In this document: piece by piece, positions 5,062-5,585 of the stretch
Layout of the letters: each line of letters begins with the position of its first letter
Position numbering within the stretch: the first letter of the stretch is position 1
NCBI GenBank assembly: GCA_023250775.1
Contig: JAHFAA010000057.1
Span: 7,545 to 13,129, forward strand
Direction of reading: 5' to 3'
Origin: Bdellovibrionales bacterium
GTDB taxonomy: Bacteria > Bdellovibrionota > Bacteriovoracia > Bacteriovoracales > Bacteriovoracaceae
Length of the DNA stretch: 5,585 nucleotides
Notes under the pieces: model-generated
The model's database searches: none
Told to the model about the DNA's origin: nothing
What the model saw: the letters and a program-made list of their open reading frames with translations, nothing else
Position numbers and translations under genes: made by a program

Positions 5062-5585
5062 ATGCGCGAACTCTACTCGCCCTATGAGGCACGGCAGACT
5101 TATACACTGCCCGTTTCGCCTCTCCACACTCTCAATATTGAGGAATGTGGCAACCCTGAGGGGACACCCATCGTTTTCCTCCACGGAGGCCCAGGAGGCG
5201 GTATTTCGCCTGACTTCCGTCGTTTTTTTAATCCTCACAGATGGCGTGTGATTCTTTTCGACCAGCGCGGATGTGGCAAAAGCACACCGTTCGCGGAGCT
5301 GAGGGAAAACTCCACCTGGGATTTGGTAAGTGACATCGAAAAAATTCGTCAGCATCTTGGGATCAAAAAATGGCACGTTTTTGGCGGCAGCTGGGGTTCC
5401 ACCTTAGCACTTGCCTATGCCATCAATCACCCCCAAGCGGTGATGGGACTTATTTTACGCGGGATTTTTCTCCTGCGAAAACGCGAAATCGATTGGTTTT
5501 ATCAAGAAGGCTGCAGCAGACTCTATCCCGATTTTTGGGAACAGTATTTGGCCCCCATTATTCCTGAAGAGCGGGGCAATCTAGT
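5062..5585 (+). CDS. pip: proline iminopeptidase, 3'-truncated by window
   Basis: Proline iminopeptidase (EC 3.4.11.5, peptidase family S33) removes N-terminal proline from peptides in the cytoplasm. The 174 codons present cover the N-terminal half of an alpha/beta-hydrolase that is usually about 310-320 residues. Visible signatures are HGGPGGG at 41-47 (oxyanion-hole loop), DQRGCGKS at 67-74, and the nucleophile elbow GGSWGS with the catalytic serine at residue 110, the same number reported for the Xanthomonas enzyme. The stretch LRGIFLLRKREIDWFYQ followed by RLYPDFW begins the cap domain typical of this family. The catalytic Asp and His lie beyond the window. The start ATG 5062 has AAAGGA at 5051-5056, spaced 5 bases. 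There is no signal peptide. The gene is divergent from the lipoprotein operon and has its own leader. The assignment to Pip rather than another S33 hydrolase rests on these combined motifs and is firm. Confidence 0.95.
   Translation, partial: MRELYSPYEARQTYTLPVSPLHTLNIEECGNPEGTPIVFLHGGPGGGISPDFRRFFNPHRWRVILFDQRGCGKSTPFAELRENSTWDLVSDIEKIRQHLGIKKWHVFGGSWGSTLALAYAINHPQAVMGLILRGIFLLRKREIDWFYQEGCSRLYPDFWEQYLAPIIPEERGNL

Noticed and set aside
4960..5376. 138-codon minus-strand ORF opposite the iminopeptidase
   Set aside because: It lies antisense to a well-supported gene with clear catalytic motifs; its sequence resembles no family.
5370..5567. 65-codon plus-strand ORF inside the iminopeptidase
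   Set aside because: It is an out-of-frame shadow of the iminopeptidase coding sequence.

Overview
The window carries five protein genes, two of them cut by its edges, plus a few short candidate elements. It most likely comes from a Gram-negative bacterium. A lipobox-bearing surface lipoprotein, an inner-membrane-anchored Sel1-type protein with periplasmic cysteine pairs, and a proteobacterial-type proline iminopeptidase all point that way. Moderate GC and the mix of hypothetical EF-hand, GLUG and stand-alone receiver proteins would suit a predatory or deltaproteobacterial-type lineage such as Bdellovibrionota. That placement is an inference, since no rRNA or marker gene is present.

Left part, plus strand (1-1922): the 3' part of a large unrecognised protein with two readable EF-hand calcium loops and several degenerate copies ends at 1708. 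The following 214-bp spacer holds a candidate 27-codon basic ORF with a good ribosome-binding site, a perfect 12-bp palindrome at that ORF's start, and a consensus-like sigma70 promoter.

Centre (1923-4845): a stand-alone CheY-like receiver protein on the plus strand overlaps tail to tail, by 33 bp, with a minus-strand pair that looks like an operon. The first gene of the pair encodes a 728-residue lipoprotein made of about 18 GLUG repeats. The second, 22 bp downstream, encodes a 103-residue membrane-anchored Sel1-like repeat protein with six paired cysteines. Both products are predicted to lie outside the cytoplasm: the lipoprotein probably on the outer membrane, the small protein on the periplasmic face of the inner membrane.

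Right part (4846-5585): a 216-bp divergent intergenic region carries promoter-like sequences for both directions. On the plus side it also holds a leader with a strong ribosome-binding site, a four-codon ORF and a small hairpin. The 5' part of a proline iminopeptidase gene follows and runs off the window end.

No rRNA, tRNA, CRISPR array, insertion sequence or attachment site was seen, and no gene-free stretch exceeds 300 bp. The points most worth following up are the probably leaderless receiver gene, the short basic ORF with its palindrome, the GLUG/Sel1 two-gene unit, and the iminopeptidase leader. None by itself demonstrates a new system.
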